Source: Tamarix chinensis
Lineage: Eukaryota > Streptophyta > Magnoliopsida > Caryophyllales > Tamaricaceae
Assembly: GCA_030549775.1 (NCBI GenBank)
Contig: CM060178.1
Coordinates: forward strand, 66,330,896-66,394,895
Length of the DNA stretch: 64,000 nt
Direction: 5' to 3'
The notes beneath the pieces were generated by a model. That model saw nothing but the letters and a program-made list of their open reading frames with translations, was not told the origin of the DNA and did not search any database. The translations under genes and the position numbers were made by a program. Of this stretch, positions 11,190-23,570 are shown in pieces (position 1 is the stretch's first letter; the number at the start of each line of letters is the position of its first letter).

Positions 11190-12545
11190 TTTTCTTTTTT
11201 CTTCTTTTCCCTTTTTCTTTCTTTTCATTTTTCATTTTTCTTCTTTCTCTTTTTTTTTCCTTCTCCGAGCCAACCCACTTCCTCCCCTTTCTTTTCTTTC
11301 TACCTGTGTTGGCCTTGCTTTCCTTTCTTTTCCTTCTTGCCCCTGGTCATTCCACTCTTCCCCCTTTTCTTCTCCTTCTCTTTTCGTACCAGCCCAGTTC
11401 TCTTATTTATTTCCTTTCTTTCCCTATACCCCAACACCCTAGCCTACCTTCCCTTTTCTTCTTCTCCCTTGCATGATCTACAACCCTACTGCCCCAAACA
11501 TGCCCTCCTCTGCAAATCGTGCCTCTACCATACACTCATGCACCCTGACCTACCTACCTTTCCTTTCTTAGCCAAGCAACCCTATCCTTTCTCCCTCACG
11601 TGCAATTTCCCCATCCAATTCATGCCCCCACAACACCTCCTCCAACTTGCACCAACCTCCCTACACCTTATCGCTTGTTATACCCATTGATATTGTAATT
11701 TTTGCCCTAGCTACACCCTTTCCCCTACAACTTCCACCTACCCATTGTATGCCTGAGTCCCTCACCTCCTCCTATTCTTCTTCTTCTTCTCTTCTCCCAC
11801 TTCCTTGTGCCCCACCTCTTCTTCCCCAACCTTCTTCCTTTCTTTCTCCTTTTCCTTTGCCTCTATCTTTCTTCTTCCTCCCCACCGCCAAAGCCAACAC
11901 ACCACTACCCTGGCACTACCATCCTAGCATCCACCTTCTTTTCTCTTCTCCCCTGCCGCCCTATTTTCTTTCTTTCCTGTATCTATGGTAAATTTTGGCA
12001 ATCCCTTCTCCTAGCACCAGGATCATCCCCCACAATTGTACCCTAGGCAACAACATTTTTTGTCGTTACCATCTCCTCCTCTTGACACCTAGCCGATGCC
12101 TCCTCTACCTCTATAACCTCTTTGCACAACCAAACCACAACCTTGCCATTACCAGTGACTCTTCCCACACCTCTACATTCGACCCTACACCATACCTTCC
12201 TGCCACCAGCTCTGCAAACCTCTCTATAACTATGTCCTAGATCTAAACCTCCATCTTTGCAGCCTCCCTACATGGCCTACCTTAAACCACAACCACCACT
12301 AACTACTCTACACCATCACCCCACAGCCACCCAGTCACCACCCACCCGTCTTTTTCTCTCCTTTTCTTTTTCCCCTTTCCCTCCTCTGTGTCGCCTCCTT
12401 TTTTGCATCCCTACACTGCTCATTGCTACCCTCACCCCTCTTGCACCAGCCCTCTATACCTTTACCATATCCACCTCCCACTACAATCCTACACCCACTA
12501 ACTGAACCAACACCACCAACCACCACGTCCAACCTTCAACAACTA
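11190..12545 (+). repeat. Pyrimidine-rich block of LTR D
   Basis: About 1.35 kb of C/T-rich plus-strand sequence (TTTCTTCTTTTCCC runs, then CCACC and CACC runs). The strand bias removes stops and creates long Pro/Ser/Leu-rich open frames in several frames at once (for example 11337-11690 and 11647-11991); these are composition artefacts. Blocks of the same kind occupy the same place in LTR A (44750-45960) and LTR B (48965-50080). Confidence 0.85.
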
Positions 12546-14263
12546 ACGACTGAACACCTATATGCATAGCTCACATAGCACATGCAGTGTGAGTTGTTTT
12601 TTTGGATTTTAAATTATTTTGGTAATGTTTAATATATATGAGTAGTTTAATAATTTTATATTTAATAAATACTTTAATAAAAATTATTATTTTATTAATC
12701 AAATATTAATATGATATTTGTGATATTATTTTTAGGTAGAAATGTTTTATTGTTGGAGGGTAACAATTTTTAGGAGGTTATCAATAAATTTTATTTTTTC
12801 TAGAGATTAGATAACTTTTATACTCCACTAAAATGTTTGGATAACGTATGATAGCATATTAGGGTTTTGTCATATAAATTATATTAAGCATGATTCATTG
12901 CATGTAATTATGTGTTTATTATTGTTATCATAAAAATCAAAAAAGGAAGCATCTTATCCTATATATGATAAAATGTGTATAAAAGTATGATTAAAATGGT
13001 TCTAATGTGTAGAAGAGATTTTGTATGATATGTATAGGTAAAAATATTGGGTTAAGCATGTTTAGATATGCTTGGAGCATGATTATTATTATTCAAGTGC
13101 CCTAGGGGAAATTTGGTCATCTAAGTACATATGATATTTAGTCTGAAATAGAATGCTTAAAGTTATAATTATTGTTAAGTATGGTAGTAAGTGTTTGGTT
13201 ATTTTAGAAACACAAGTTTCATGATTATTATTGTTATATGGCTTAGGAGTATTTTGATAATTTTGAGTGTACTACCATAATTATCCTAATAAACAAGCCT
13301 AATATGTATTATTTATTATCGAGGATGTGAACAAGTGTTTTGCAATTTTAGAAACATATATCTCACCATGATTATTATTATCATATGGCTTAGGGTTATT
13401 TTAGTAATTTTGAGTATACCATGATGACTATTCTAAGAAACATGCCTAATATGTATTATTGGTTGTTAAGCATGAGAAGATGTGTTTTGATGTCATAGAA
13501 ATATATGTTAGGGTTTCACGTATAAAATTGTGCATAAGGGCAAAATGGTTATTTGACATATCTCATAATTTAATTACATAACAAATAGTTTAATTATTAT
13601 ATGTTATCATTTTTATGACAAGTTGGTAAAAAAAATGGAATATGTAATGGGAATGGATGATAGTATAGTAATTTTAACCTCAAGGGTATTTTAGTTATTT
13701 TGACCTAAAAGTGCTTAAGTGTGAATAATTGAGCCTATAATGACCTTAGTAGACTTCTAAATTTGACATCAGTAATGACCTTGATTGTGGTTGTCTCAGA
13801 ATGTTTGGAAATGATTAAAAATGGTTAAATATTAAAGAATTTGATCTATGTGATTAATATGTATTTTTTTGGTCACCCTTATAAAATACTAATACCTAAA
13901 GTTAAAGACCTCGAGATTGGAAATGGTGTTTCTTTAGAGGTTGATACCCTAAAGACGTGGTTTAGCTTTAGTACCCAGCTAGATCCTATATCTTACTCTA
14001 TTTAGCTCTATGGACCTAATTAGGGGGTATAAATACTTTTGGATTAGGTGTTCTTGTCGGTAGGGTACTGTATACCTTCATGTATCAGTGCGACTAAAGT
14101 ACCTTTAAATCCCTAGGTTGATAATTGGTAGGATACTATGTTGTCTTAATGTGCCAGTATAACTAGATTACCTTAGTATCTTCAGGTTGATTTGATATAT
14201 CCTTGAGTAAATAAAAATATAAATGATTGATATTTGATTTGAAATGAAAATTGGATTGGTTAG

Positions 14264-14383
14264 TAGTAGTCTTTGTGCCTACCTGTGGTTTGGTAGTAGC
14301 CTATGTGCCTACCTATAATTTAGTAGTAGCCTTTGTGCTTACCTATGGTTATGTAGCAACCTTTGTGCCTACCTATGATGATG
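14264..14383 (+). repeat. 30-bp tandem array, 4 copies, in LTR D
   Basis: The unit is built around TAGTAGCCTTTGTGCCTACC. TGTGC(C/T)T recurs at 14274, 14304, 14334 and 14364, an exact 30-bp period. It sits where LTRs A and B carry an unrelated CCACCGG-type array. Confidence 0.92.
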
Positions 14384-15473
14384 TGTGTTGTTTTTGGTTT
14401 GTGATGATGAGACTACCTATGTTATGAGAAGTTATGAGTTTTGATAATGAGAATTATAACCATGGTTATAACTTGACAATGATGTTGTTTTCTAATTATA
14501 CTGCAAAGAGCATCTCTTAAATACTCCATTGGTAAGTTTCAGTTATTTCTAGATGTAAAGGCATTGGTATTATATGGCCTTGATGTTCTGAGGTTATATA
14601 AACAATTATCTTATTTCAATTAATGTATATATAAATAAATGTTCATATATTGTTGTGATGCCTTTTATGTATTCCATACTAACCTTTCATATTAGTTTTG
14701 TATGATGGGTTATTCATTGCCATTGTACTAAAGGGTTCCTTTTTATGGGCCTGTGCTTATTCAATAGATAGTGGCCTTTGTAGGGTCTTGCAAGATCTAT
14801 TGAAGGCAACTATTTGGGTTGATAGTGTAAGGCTATCCGGTGTTTTAGCCTGTATCTTTTGACCCAGAAGATCCTATAATTCTTACTATCTTTATGATTT
14901 TTTTTCACTAACATTTTATAACCATTGATAGTTGGTTCCATTTGAAATGATATTAAATTCCTTAAACTCTCTCGCCACTCTGATTTACAATTGTGTTGTT
15001 AACTTAAGTGGAAGAACGTTTTTAGCCTCAGCACTTGGTAATAGAATGATAGAAGAAATAGGGCTTGTACCAAGTGATGTAGGAACGAACATTCAAGAAT
15101 CGACATTCATAATTATAGAACTAATTATTCTTCATTTAGAAAGGATCTCCCACAAAATTGAAGACAAACGGATGGTTACGTTACTAGTTATAGATAAAAT
15201 ATACCACACAAGCTACCGGGCATACGTTCGTGTGCATGGCATGCATGGAGGGCATGGCTATGTGCATGGGAGGAATAGAATGCAGCTTGGATGTGTATAT
15301 TAGTTAGTTTAGTTAATTAATTAATTAATTAAGTAATTGAGTTAAAGATTAGCTAGAGAATAAAGTAGCATAAATATATCTTTGAAGAATATTAAATATT
15401 CTAATATCTTTTAGTTAGGTATCTTTTAAAGAATTATAACTTTTAGCTAGAGTCTTATAATTAGTATCCTTGA

Positions 15474-15484
15474 CTATATAAGCC
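15474..15484 (+). promoter_or_regulatory. TATA box of CRM-like LTR
   Basis: CTATATAAGCC about 580 bp upstream of the primer-binding site. Position and context fit the U3/R border of an LTR. Transcription start not determinable. Confidence 0.5.
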
Positions 15485-16261
15485 ATAGAACCCACGATTG
15501 AAGGGACATTATTGATTGAATTAAAGTTGAATGAAAATTGCAAGCATTGCATATTGAATTCTATATGAGTTCATCTCAATTTTAATCGAATTTGTGTGAA
15601 CAATTAATCTTGAAATCCTTAATCTCTTCGTCTGTGTGAATTAGAGATTAAGTACTATATTTCTAAACTTCATAACCCACGCCATTATTAGCCTTAATCA
15701 TTGTCCAAATTTATCCAAAAATAAAACTAAACCCTAACACTAAATTACGAAGCAAACCATAAACCCTAGCCCTAATTTTCGAAACCAAACCCTAACTCTA
15801 ACCCATAAAACCCTCCACTTTCACACCCTAATTGTTGAATCATCATCGACATCGTCATCATCATTGTCAAATCATAATCATCATCATCTCATAACCACTG
15901 AATCATCAACACCATCTTCAAATCATCCTCATATTTATTGCTTCACAATTGAATATCTACATCCTTAATTCATCATCATTGAACCTTCAGCCTAATATAA
16001 AATAAAATTTGAGTCCTAATATCACCATAATTATAATTCCATGCTCACACACACATCAACTTTGGTATCAAAGCCTTAGGTTTTGATCTATTGTGATCAA
16101 GATCTAATCTTTCCTCAAGATTCTTGCAAGAATGTGTTCTAACTTCAAAATTATTCAAAGAATATGTCTCTTCTTCAAGATTCTCCCAAGAATTCATCAA
16201 GAAGACACCAAAATCCAAGCACTTAGAGGCATTTTTGGAGAGCGCCACTCGGTTGGTGAAT

Positions 16262-16827
16262 GGAGGAGATAGCGAACAAAGAGGAGGACTTGAGAGATGT
16301 TCTCAAGGTCTTGGTGGATGAAATCAAGGAGATAAAGCTACGTGTGGGGAGAATAGAAGCTTCCCAAGCTCAAGGGTCACATGTACAACCACAAAATTGA
16401 AGGGAACAAGTAGAAGAAGACCACGTGAGAACAACACAATTCTGAATGGAGGAAGGAGGAGAGTGTGGAAAATTATGGAAGGCCACATGACACCTCAAGA
16501 AGAACTTACGATGATGTGGAGAAGGGAATCTAATTTGATCTACCATACTTTGAAGGTAATCTTGATCTAAAATCTTTTTCTTGAATGGTTACAAATTGCA
16601 TAATCTATTTTTGAGTATAAAGAGATTGATGATGAGAAGAGGTGGCGAATAACAATATTGAAGTTTAAGAAATTTGCTAGAGTGTGGAATGATAATTTTA
16701 AGAGGAGAAGGGAGAGAGAAGGAAAATTGAGAATTAGCTCATGGGAAAAAAATTTAAAAAAATATTTGAGGAAGAAATTTGGGCCTCAAGAATATGAGTA
16801 AGAGAATTTTATAAAGATAATAACTGG
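16262..16827 (+). pseudogene. CRM-like gag, 5' part only
   Basis: Starts near 16262 in a Glu/Lys-rich leader. The recognisable core at about 16528-16800 contains DLPYFEGNLDLKSFLEWL, FEYKEIDDEKRW, LKFKKFARVW and REREGKLRISSWEKN, the order typical of chromovirus (CRM/Reina-side) gag capsid regions. At least one stop falls inside (TAA just after the EWLQIA-like segment) and another near 16800. The Gag capsid would package element RNA. The knuckle, protease and pol are absent, replaced by CACTA sequence. Confidence 0.75.
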
Positions 16828-17570
16828 AAGCTAGATAGTTTTAACCAAGAAACCTGGAACAAGTGTACAGACTATTGGACATCAGAAGAGGCAAAAGTAA
16901 AAATTTAAATCCACTATTATTAATGTTAAACTTATAAATCATTTATTTACTTTTTTTAATATGCGTAGGCAAAGTCTAAGAAAAATAAGAAAAATAGGTA
17001 TAATCTGATATATCCTAGTCTCCACAAGCCTATATCTCTTTCATCTTATCGACATGAAAAGGTATATATATAGATAAAAAAAATAGTTCTATGTAATATT
17101 ATTAATGTATTACTTTAACCAAATATGATACGTTGATCAATAGACCCAAAAATTTCTATCGCCAATCATGACCTATAAGGATCTATACACAAGGGTTTGC
17201 CAATGGAAAACCTAGCATGCATGAGAAAATTATGTAAGATTAATATTATTATCTTTTGTTTTATGAAATAATATTTGTGAATTTCTGTATTAACGTAATA
17301 ATTTTATATTTATTAGATAAGATGGTGAGGCTATGTGATGAGTCTTAGACAAAATCATAGGAGGATGATGTTAGAAAAAACTAGTTCTATAGACCCATCG
17401 ATGATTGATGATACCAGTATAATGAATGAGATTCTTGGTCATAGACGGGGATTCAAAGAGGGTGTTAGGAATATATTACCAAGTGGATCTTCCTTGTCTT
17501 TTTTTGCTAGCTTCCTTCCATTATTAGAGACTACTGCCCCATCACCCACTACTACTACCCCTTTCCTATG
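16828..17570 (+). pseudogene. CACTA TnpA / transposase_24-like remnant with intron-like gaps
   Basis: TWNKCTDYWTSEEAK (about 16855-16900) followed after a GT...AG gap (about 16892-16972) by AKSKKNKKNRYNLIYPSLHK resembles the plant transposase family Ptta/En/Spm (transposase_24) pattern W..L..YW.SE...K....NK.NR. A second GT follows after YRHEK at about 17060. A later open frame, 17335-17571, contains ILGHRRGFKEG. The TnpA-type protein binds subterminal repeats and pairs the ends. At least one further stop or frameshift is present. The region sits downstream of TnpD, as expected in CACTA elements. Confidence 0.65.
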
Positions 17571-18398
17571 ATGGAGGATCTATGAGATTGTCTGATCTCA
17601 GTACACATAGATTGATGAATTGTGGAGGATAATGACACATGCAAAAGGATCTGCATCTATCCCTCAGCCATCAATCTAAATTTATCCTCCTTATAGTTAG
17701 CCCCAATACTAGGTTCAACCTTCATATACTTATCCCCAAAACTAGATTCAACCTTCCTATAATCTCTCCTAGTAGGAAGACAAAGATGATTTATTATAAA
17801 TTTAATTTTGGATGTTTTTATTTGTGTTTAATTCAAATCATTTCTTGCATTATAAATATTTATATGTTGTTATTATAACAAAAAAATTAGTATTAATGTT
17901 TTGACTACTAATTATTTAAAAATATTTCAATTTTGTTATTTTATATGATATTGTATATTTTATGGAAGTAAACAAATTTTTTTTTTGGTAGAGGTATAAA
18001 ATTTCAAAAGTCATCCCTAATACTTTTTTTAGGGATAAAATGTTATGGATATTTTTTTTTAAAAATAGCCTACATTTAAATTTTTTCAAGAAAGTAACAA
18101 ATTGTTGTCTCTAAAAAGAATATTAGCGATGACATGTAGTGAAAAAAAATTTAGTTTTCCTAGGAAAATTTTCAAAAATTTTGTTGTTCATAACTCTATT
18201 AGCCATAACATTGGAATCTTAAAACGTCATAAATTTTCATATTTTCAACCAAGATTTAAAAAAATATAATTTGAAGTTGGTTAATTGAAATTTAGACTAA
18301 AATAGTCACTAATAGTGTACTTAGAGATGACATTGTTATTGCTATAAGTCGAATTGACGACCATTGTTTTATCGTCCTAATTTGATCTTCTAACTATG
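17571..18398 (+). repeat. CACTA 3' region and right subterminal/terminal repeats
   Basis: 17640-17760 carries a short local repeat (CCCCAATACTAGGTTCAACC / CCCAAAACTAGATTCAACC). 18110-18390 holds subterminal motifs ATTAGCGATGACATG, ATTAGCCATAACATT, AGATGACATTGTTATTGC and ATTGACGACCATTG, matching those of the left end. The terminus is near 18398. Confidence 0.7.
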
Positions 18399-19940
18399 AA
18401 ATATTATGGATGATGTTTTCACGATGATCAGTAAATCTTCTTTTAGTCCTTGTACAACTTATTCCCTTATGGGTGGATGGAATTTGGATTACAATGACCA
18501 TTCTCCAAAATTTGGCTCTTCAAATAAATATAACTCCAGGGCACAAACAAATAAACCCTATAGTAAATGCTTCCATCCTCATGAATCTGAAAGCCCTAAG
18601 CTCTACCATCCTTTATCTTCTGCTAAATCCTTTTAAGTTTAGCATCCCTAGGCCGCTCCATTGGGATCTCATTAAACATAGTTGATGTCACTCATTCAAA
18701 CCACTAACTCACCTTATTGAATTATATATATCCCCATGTCTCTAAGCTCCTCAAGTAACTGCTTAGCCACAACATATGAACTCAAGGAGTATGATACCTT
18801 CCTACTCAGGTATCTACAATGATGTTGGCTATACCCTCATGGTTTGTTAAGTTAATATCATAATCCTTCACCAACTTTAGAAATATCCTTTGCCTTAAAT
18901 TCAAATCCCTCTGAGTGAATATATACTTGAGGGTCTTGTGACTAGTGAAGAATTTACACTGTGTTCCATATAGATAGTGCCTTTAAATCTGTAGCTTAAA
19001 GACAACTACAACCAACGCTAAATCATGGGTTGTGTAGTTCTTCTCATATTTCTCTAATAGAAGAGAAGCAAAATCTAAATCCATACCATGCCATATAAAT
19101 ATACAACCCGGTCCATTATTTGACGTGCTACTATAAACCTCAAACCCATATGATCTCGATGATAGAGTCAAAATCAGTGTTTTAGTAAGACGTTACTTCA
19201 AATCTTGAAATGCCTCTTCACAAGTCCTATCCCACTGAAACCTAGTGGTATTTTTCAAGAGGTTAATCAAACGATAAACTACATTTTAGAAGTCTTGGAT
19301 AAAGTTTCAATAGTATCCTAGTAGTCTTAGAAAACTACAAACCTCAAAATTGTTAGTTAGTGCCTTCCATGCTGTGAATTCTACAATCTTCATCGAATCC
19401 ATGGTGACTATTTTTGTTAACACCACATGACCCAACAATTTAGTTTCTTAAATCTATAACTCACACTCGGAGAATTTGGCATACACCTTGTGCTCTTTAA
19501 GGAGTGACAACATGGTGTAAAGATGTTTCTCACGCTCCTTCCTACTCTTAGAATACACCATGATATAATATATGAACACCACCATGAAATGGTCAAGAAA
19601 TGGCTGAAATATTTTCATTATCAAATCCATAAATATGATAAATGCATTGGTGAGTCGAAAAGGAATCACCATGAACTCACAGTGCCTCATGTTGTGTCCT
19701 AAAGGTCAACTTCAAGATGTTAGTCTCTATAATGCATACTTGGTGATAACCTAAGCTCAAACCAATCTTGGAGAAAATCACAATACCCCAAAGCTGGTTA
19801 AACAAATCATCGATCCTCATAAGTAGATATCAGCTCTTCACCATTTATCAATTTAGACCTCAATAGTTAGTACATGAATAAAGACTTTCATATTTCTTCT
19901 TTACTAAGAGAACTAGGGTTCCCTATGGAAACACACTCAA
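18399..19940 (-). pseudogene. Gypsy-M pol, 3' half: RT, RNase H and integrase N-terminus
   Basis: Minus-strand Ty3/gypsy pol. RT pieces include GTLVLLVKKE near 19915, RIDDLFNQLWG near 19815, and the open frame 19454-19690 with EFMVIPFRLTNAFIIFMDL, FLDHFMVVFIYYIMVYSKS and YAKFSECEL. The catalytic FIDDI is FIYYI, so the RT is dead. RNase H (18983-19171) has GCIFIWHGMDLDFASLLL and EKNYTTHDLALVVVVF. The integrase zinc-binding start follows to 18399 (FQIHEDGSIYYRV-like and HCNPNSIHP), where the CACTA end cuts it. It continues from the gag-pro half at 32488-35195, the Tekay-like element having inserted between pro and RT. Confidence 0.85.
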
Positions 19941-19945
19941 GTGAA

Positions 19946-22900
19946 TGTCGTAATACCCCATATTTTGTGAATTTTTTTAATGATAAATTATGCCATTTTT
20001 TAATTTTTTATATTGATTTGGAACAATGATTGGGTTTGAGGTAAAGTTATATTTAAAATAAGGTTGAAAAAATAAATTAACTAAGTTTTCAAGCAAACCA
20101 ATTAATTAGTTCTATGAACCAATTGAGTGGTTAGTCATTCCAGTTAAAAGGTTTTCCTCAACTAAACCAATCAATTAGTTTGGGGAACTGATCGATAAGT
20201 CAGTAAATTAGTCGATTGATAGGCCAAATTGACCAACTGGTTTCTCGAGTTGAGTATATTTTCAAAACTCAATTTTTTGGAAAAATTTCTTATACCAAAA
20301 TGGAATCTTGATAATCTTATTCCAAATTGTTCTTAAAGATTATTAGCCTTTCCAATGATGAATTTGGCCAGAAATACTACCTCAAATTAATATGGGAAGT
20401 TTGATTTGGACAATTGAGGAGGAATACGACACCAACTTTATCTTCTTCCATCTCTTTCCTCTACACACCTCTGGAGTCATTGCTTCGATTCTAAACCAAA
20501 CTTTTTCTAAGCTGGGAGATTCTTCCCTTGTTGAATTTCCCTTTACCGTCTTGTGTTTATCATTTCTAGACTAATTGACCTCCACCTCTTCAGAATCAAT
20601 ATATGAGCTATATAAGATAGGTGAGCTTATCTTAGATAAAATATGCTCGTTAAACTCTAATTCGAATAATAAGAATTAGGGTTTTCAATCTGTTCTTGAC
20701 CCCACTTAAAATTATAGTGATTTGTTGGTTATAAATAGTCCTAATTGCCCCTTTTATTTACCATTATTTTATCAACCAAAAATGCCTTAGTCCTCTACCA
20801 ATCTCCTTCTCCCCTCTCCACTTCAAGCCTTGCATTCAAATTCTTTCATGCTTCTGATGCTTTCTTTAGCTCCTTGTTTTATTTCTAAGTAATAAAGAGT
20901 TATATTTAGGATAAATTTGAGTTATTGTTAACAGAATCTCCCCCTATTTTCTCTTGGGTGTGGTATGTTCGTTTTCCCTTTTTAATTTAAGTTTTGATTT
21001 GGGTGTATTATTCAATGATTTTTGAGTTAAGATTTTTTTTTTAAGGTTTTGAAAGTTGAGGATTTCCAAAGGTTTATTTTTCTTATTTGAAGAAAGTTTT
21101 TCCTGTAGCAAGTAATTCATTCTTACTTTGGATATGTAAATTTGATAAGCTTACATGCTATGAAACATTTAAAGTTCAGATTTTATAGGTTGGTAAGAGT
21201 ATATGGTTTCAAATTAGTATTGGATGATTAAATAGTTAAAATTTAAGAGGAATGCATGATTCATAAGGAAAACTAGGTTGTGATGATTAATGGTGAAATA
21301 TGCAAAGGTTGTAAGCTAGAAATGTGTTTATATGATGTTAGTCCATATTTTAATGGGTATGGTAGAGAATTACAAGTATGATTTGCATGAAAATACATGT
21401 TTTATGTTGTTTGAGGGCAAACTGATTGATTGGTTAGGTATAACCAATCAATTGGTGCTTATAACAATCAACTGGTCCACCCAACCTATGGATTGGTAGG
21501 TCTACAGTGACCTTCACCTTGCTCTCTACTTATACCCATCAACCGGTTAGGCATAACCGATAAACTACTTTATGAACAATTGGCTGGTTTACTTAAACCG
21601 ATTGACCGATCTAAAATAAACCTTAGTTAGGCTGAACCAAAACAATCAAATGGTTCGCATAACTAATCGACTAGTTGTTATAACCTATCAATTGGTTGGT
21701 ATAGTCAATTGCCTAGTTAGTATAGTCGATCGACTGGTTAGTCTAAACTAGTTGACTGGTTCAGTTAGTTTGTATGATTTCAATTTCTTGGCTTGGATAT
21801 GCTTTGAGATTGTACCTAACACTATTATATGACTATTAAATGGGTGAAATACATTTGATGACCTAGTTTAACAATCTAATGCATGGATTAAATGAACCAT
21901 GGTTCATGATGTACTCAATGGGTGTTGTAAAGGCTTTGATGGGTACACCCCAAATTAAAATATGAAGGTTTTGAAAGGGGTGATGAAATATGGACTTTGT
22001 CATGGATGGATTAATAATAGATTTGGTTAATATTGAGGAAGCATTAATGGAATGGTTGGGGATGGAAATGGTTAGCATGGAATAAGTATGTGAATGTCTT
22101 GCTTGTATATTGTATGGGCCTTTTTGTGATCACGTAACCTTAAGAATAACATAGTAATCACATAAAGAGAAAGACATTTGAGTTATGCACGGGTCTGGAT
22201 TACATGATCTTCGATTAGCTATAAGGGGTTATTCTTCCTTTAGGAAATTATTGGTTCCTTCAGACTTTGCCTTTGGATGGGATCCTAGTAGATATCATTA
22301 CCTTACCTACTCTAGACACTAATGATGTACTAGTGTGCATCTATACTAAAGAGTTTAGTTACCTAGGTTGTTAGCTTTGACCTTGACTTTTGTACATTAA
22401 TGGTTACTTGGCTTTGGCCTAGACTTATGTCCATTGTGGTTATTTTGCTTTAGCCTAGACTTTAGGTCCTTTGGTTTGGACAGGTTTCAATGGGATATGA
22501 GACCATGGAGTGGTGCATAGTATATTGCTTGATCGTAGTAATAAAAAGTGGGAATGAATACTTGGATAATAAATAGAATGAGTAATTCAACAATAATTGG
22601 AATAAGTACTTGGATTACCAATAGAATAAGTAATTGGATAATAACTTGGATAAGTATTTGGACAAGAATAAAATAAGTACATGGATGAAATGGAAAATAA
22701 AAGAAAAGGACCATGAAAGAGAAATAATGATGGTAAATGAATGACCTAACTAATTTTGTGAGTTGGAAAATAAATCCACCGAAAAACCATGTGAATGGAT
22801 GGTGGAAACCTTTGTTGTCATTTGAATAATATGTGTAGTATCTGTAGGTGAATATCTAGTATGTTATGATATGGAGACAAGCATGATGTACCCTGAATTA

Positions 22901-23555
22901 CCTAAGCTGTGCATGGTATTATGTTTTGATGCATTACCTGACCATGAAAGAGTAAATATATTTAATTTTATGACATTGGCATAGCTCATGTTATATATTT
23001 TCCATGATATGATAGAATCTAGTATTCTTGTGACTTTCGTTAAGGAGGTGACTTGGCTTATTCAATACATAGCATATTGATGTACTCATTTGCTTGATCA
23101 CTTGTTTATTCCTAGAAGTAGAGGATAGTGTGAAAGTTTTTGGGGATGGCCAGTAGTGGGTCTACCTTGTCTTAGCTTCGAGGCTTGAGAGCGTAGACAT
23201 CCGGAGATTTTATGCAGTTCATGACGGACCTTGGTTTTGGGGGTCATGCCCTACCTTTATTTTCTATTAGGATAGCCCTGTATTTCAATTTAAACTTCCT
23301 TACTATATTTGACTGTGTCAGGGTTCGTTCAGGCGCTTTTATGTAAATACCTATATATCCTATTCTTGCACACTCTATTTTAATTTTGGTTGGTTTGGTT
23401 TTTCAGCCTTGTCTCTAATATGGGACGAGCGATTGACATCTATCATGTGTTAGATATGGTGATAGAACCTATGTTTCCTAAGTTTGTTTGGTATTTTTTC
23501 ACTTCCACAATATTTTAAAACAAAATTTTTAGGTAGTGAAAATGGGGGTGCTATA
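19946..23555 (+). repeat. 5' LTR of Tekay-like element
   Basis: Starts TGTCGTAATACCCCATATTTTG and ends GGGGGTGCTATA (ancestral ..CA), aligned along its length with the 3' LTR at 29277. Includes TATA box 20729-20738, two clusters of the palindromic AACCGATCGACTGGTT-like motif (about 20095-20245 and 21425-21770), AAGTACTTGGAT/AATAAATAG-rich short repeats at 22550-22690, and the terminal segment from 23390. About 3.6 kb, long for an LTR but in range for Tekay/Del types. Confidence 0.9.
20729..20738 (+). promoter_or_regulatory. TATA box of Tekay-like 5' LTR
   Basis: TTATAAATAG followed by TCCTAATTGCCCC; the 3' LTR keeps the same site (CTATAAATAG, 30033-30042) in the same context. A pyrimidine-rich stretch follows in both. 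Likely the U3 promoter. Confidence 0.6.
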
Positions 23556-23558
23556 GGT

Positions 23559-23570
23559 TGGTATCATAGC
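23559..23570 (+). other. Primer-binding site, initiator-Met tRNA type
   Basis: TGGTATCATAGC lies three bases after the LTR end; it matches the plant tRNA-iMet-complementary site TGGTATCAGAGC at 11 of 12 bases. Confidence 0.85.

Larger units (their letters stand above)
10855..15150 (+). mobile_element. Giant solo LTR copy D, inserted in CACTA
   Basis: Begins TGTAATACTCTAAATTTT (compare TGTAATCCCCCAAATTTTT of copy B) and follows the family plan: AT-rich head, pyrimidine-rich block (11190-12545), CATG/CAGC-rich element near 12560-12590, a segment around 13910-14170 that parallels 52150-52450 of copy B (AAGACGTGGTTTA, GTCGGTAGGGTACTG, GTGCGAC), a tandem array, the conserved GGGTT-ATTC block near 14705-14790, and the dyad CACTTGGTAAT (15032) / TGTACCAAGTG (15066). 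The terminal GGGGGTGTTACA is not recognisable, so the 3' border is approximate, and I could not confirm a target duplication. Both CACTA halves flank it. Confidence 0.75.
15180..16827 (+). mobile_element. CRM-like Ty3/gypsy fragment: LTR, PBS and 5' gag
   Basis: The 3' part of an LTR with TATA box 15474-15484 (CTATATAAGCC), then TTTGGTATCAAAGCC at about 16060-16074, matching the initiator-Met-tRNA primer site (TGGTATCAGAGC) with one or two changes, then a gag start. The element stops abruptly inside gag near 16827, where CACTA TnpA-like sequence resumes; the rest of the element is gone. It lies next to LTR D inside the CACTA element. The 5' border is not defined. Confidence 0.75.
4492..18398 (+). 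mobile_element. CACTA (En/Spm) DNA transposon, degenerate, with nested insertions
   Basis: The left end TATTATAAGAAAAA resembles the plant CACTA terminus CACTACAAGAAAA. The right end on the minus strand reads CATAGTTAGAAGATC and then follows the left end loosely (AAATTAGG shared). Both ends carry many subterminal motifs of the TTAGCGATGACA type. Inside are a TnpD-type transposase (7555-10854) and a TnpA/transposase_24-like remnant (16828-17570). The element is interrupted by giant solo LTR D (10855 to ~15150) and a CRM-like fragment (~15180-16827); without them it is about 8 kb. A 3-bp target duplication is not evident. All genes are broken. Confidence 0.85.

Noticed and set aside
14932..15303. 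123-codon open frame across the end of LTR D
   Set aside because: Crosses the LTR D dyad and adjacent LTR sequence; no family similarity and not conserved in LTRs A or B.
15722..15835. Telomere-like CCCTAA runs
   Set aside because: Irregular AACCCTAA-type units mixed with other sequence in an LTR; not a tandem telomeric array.
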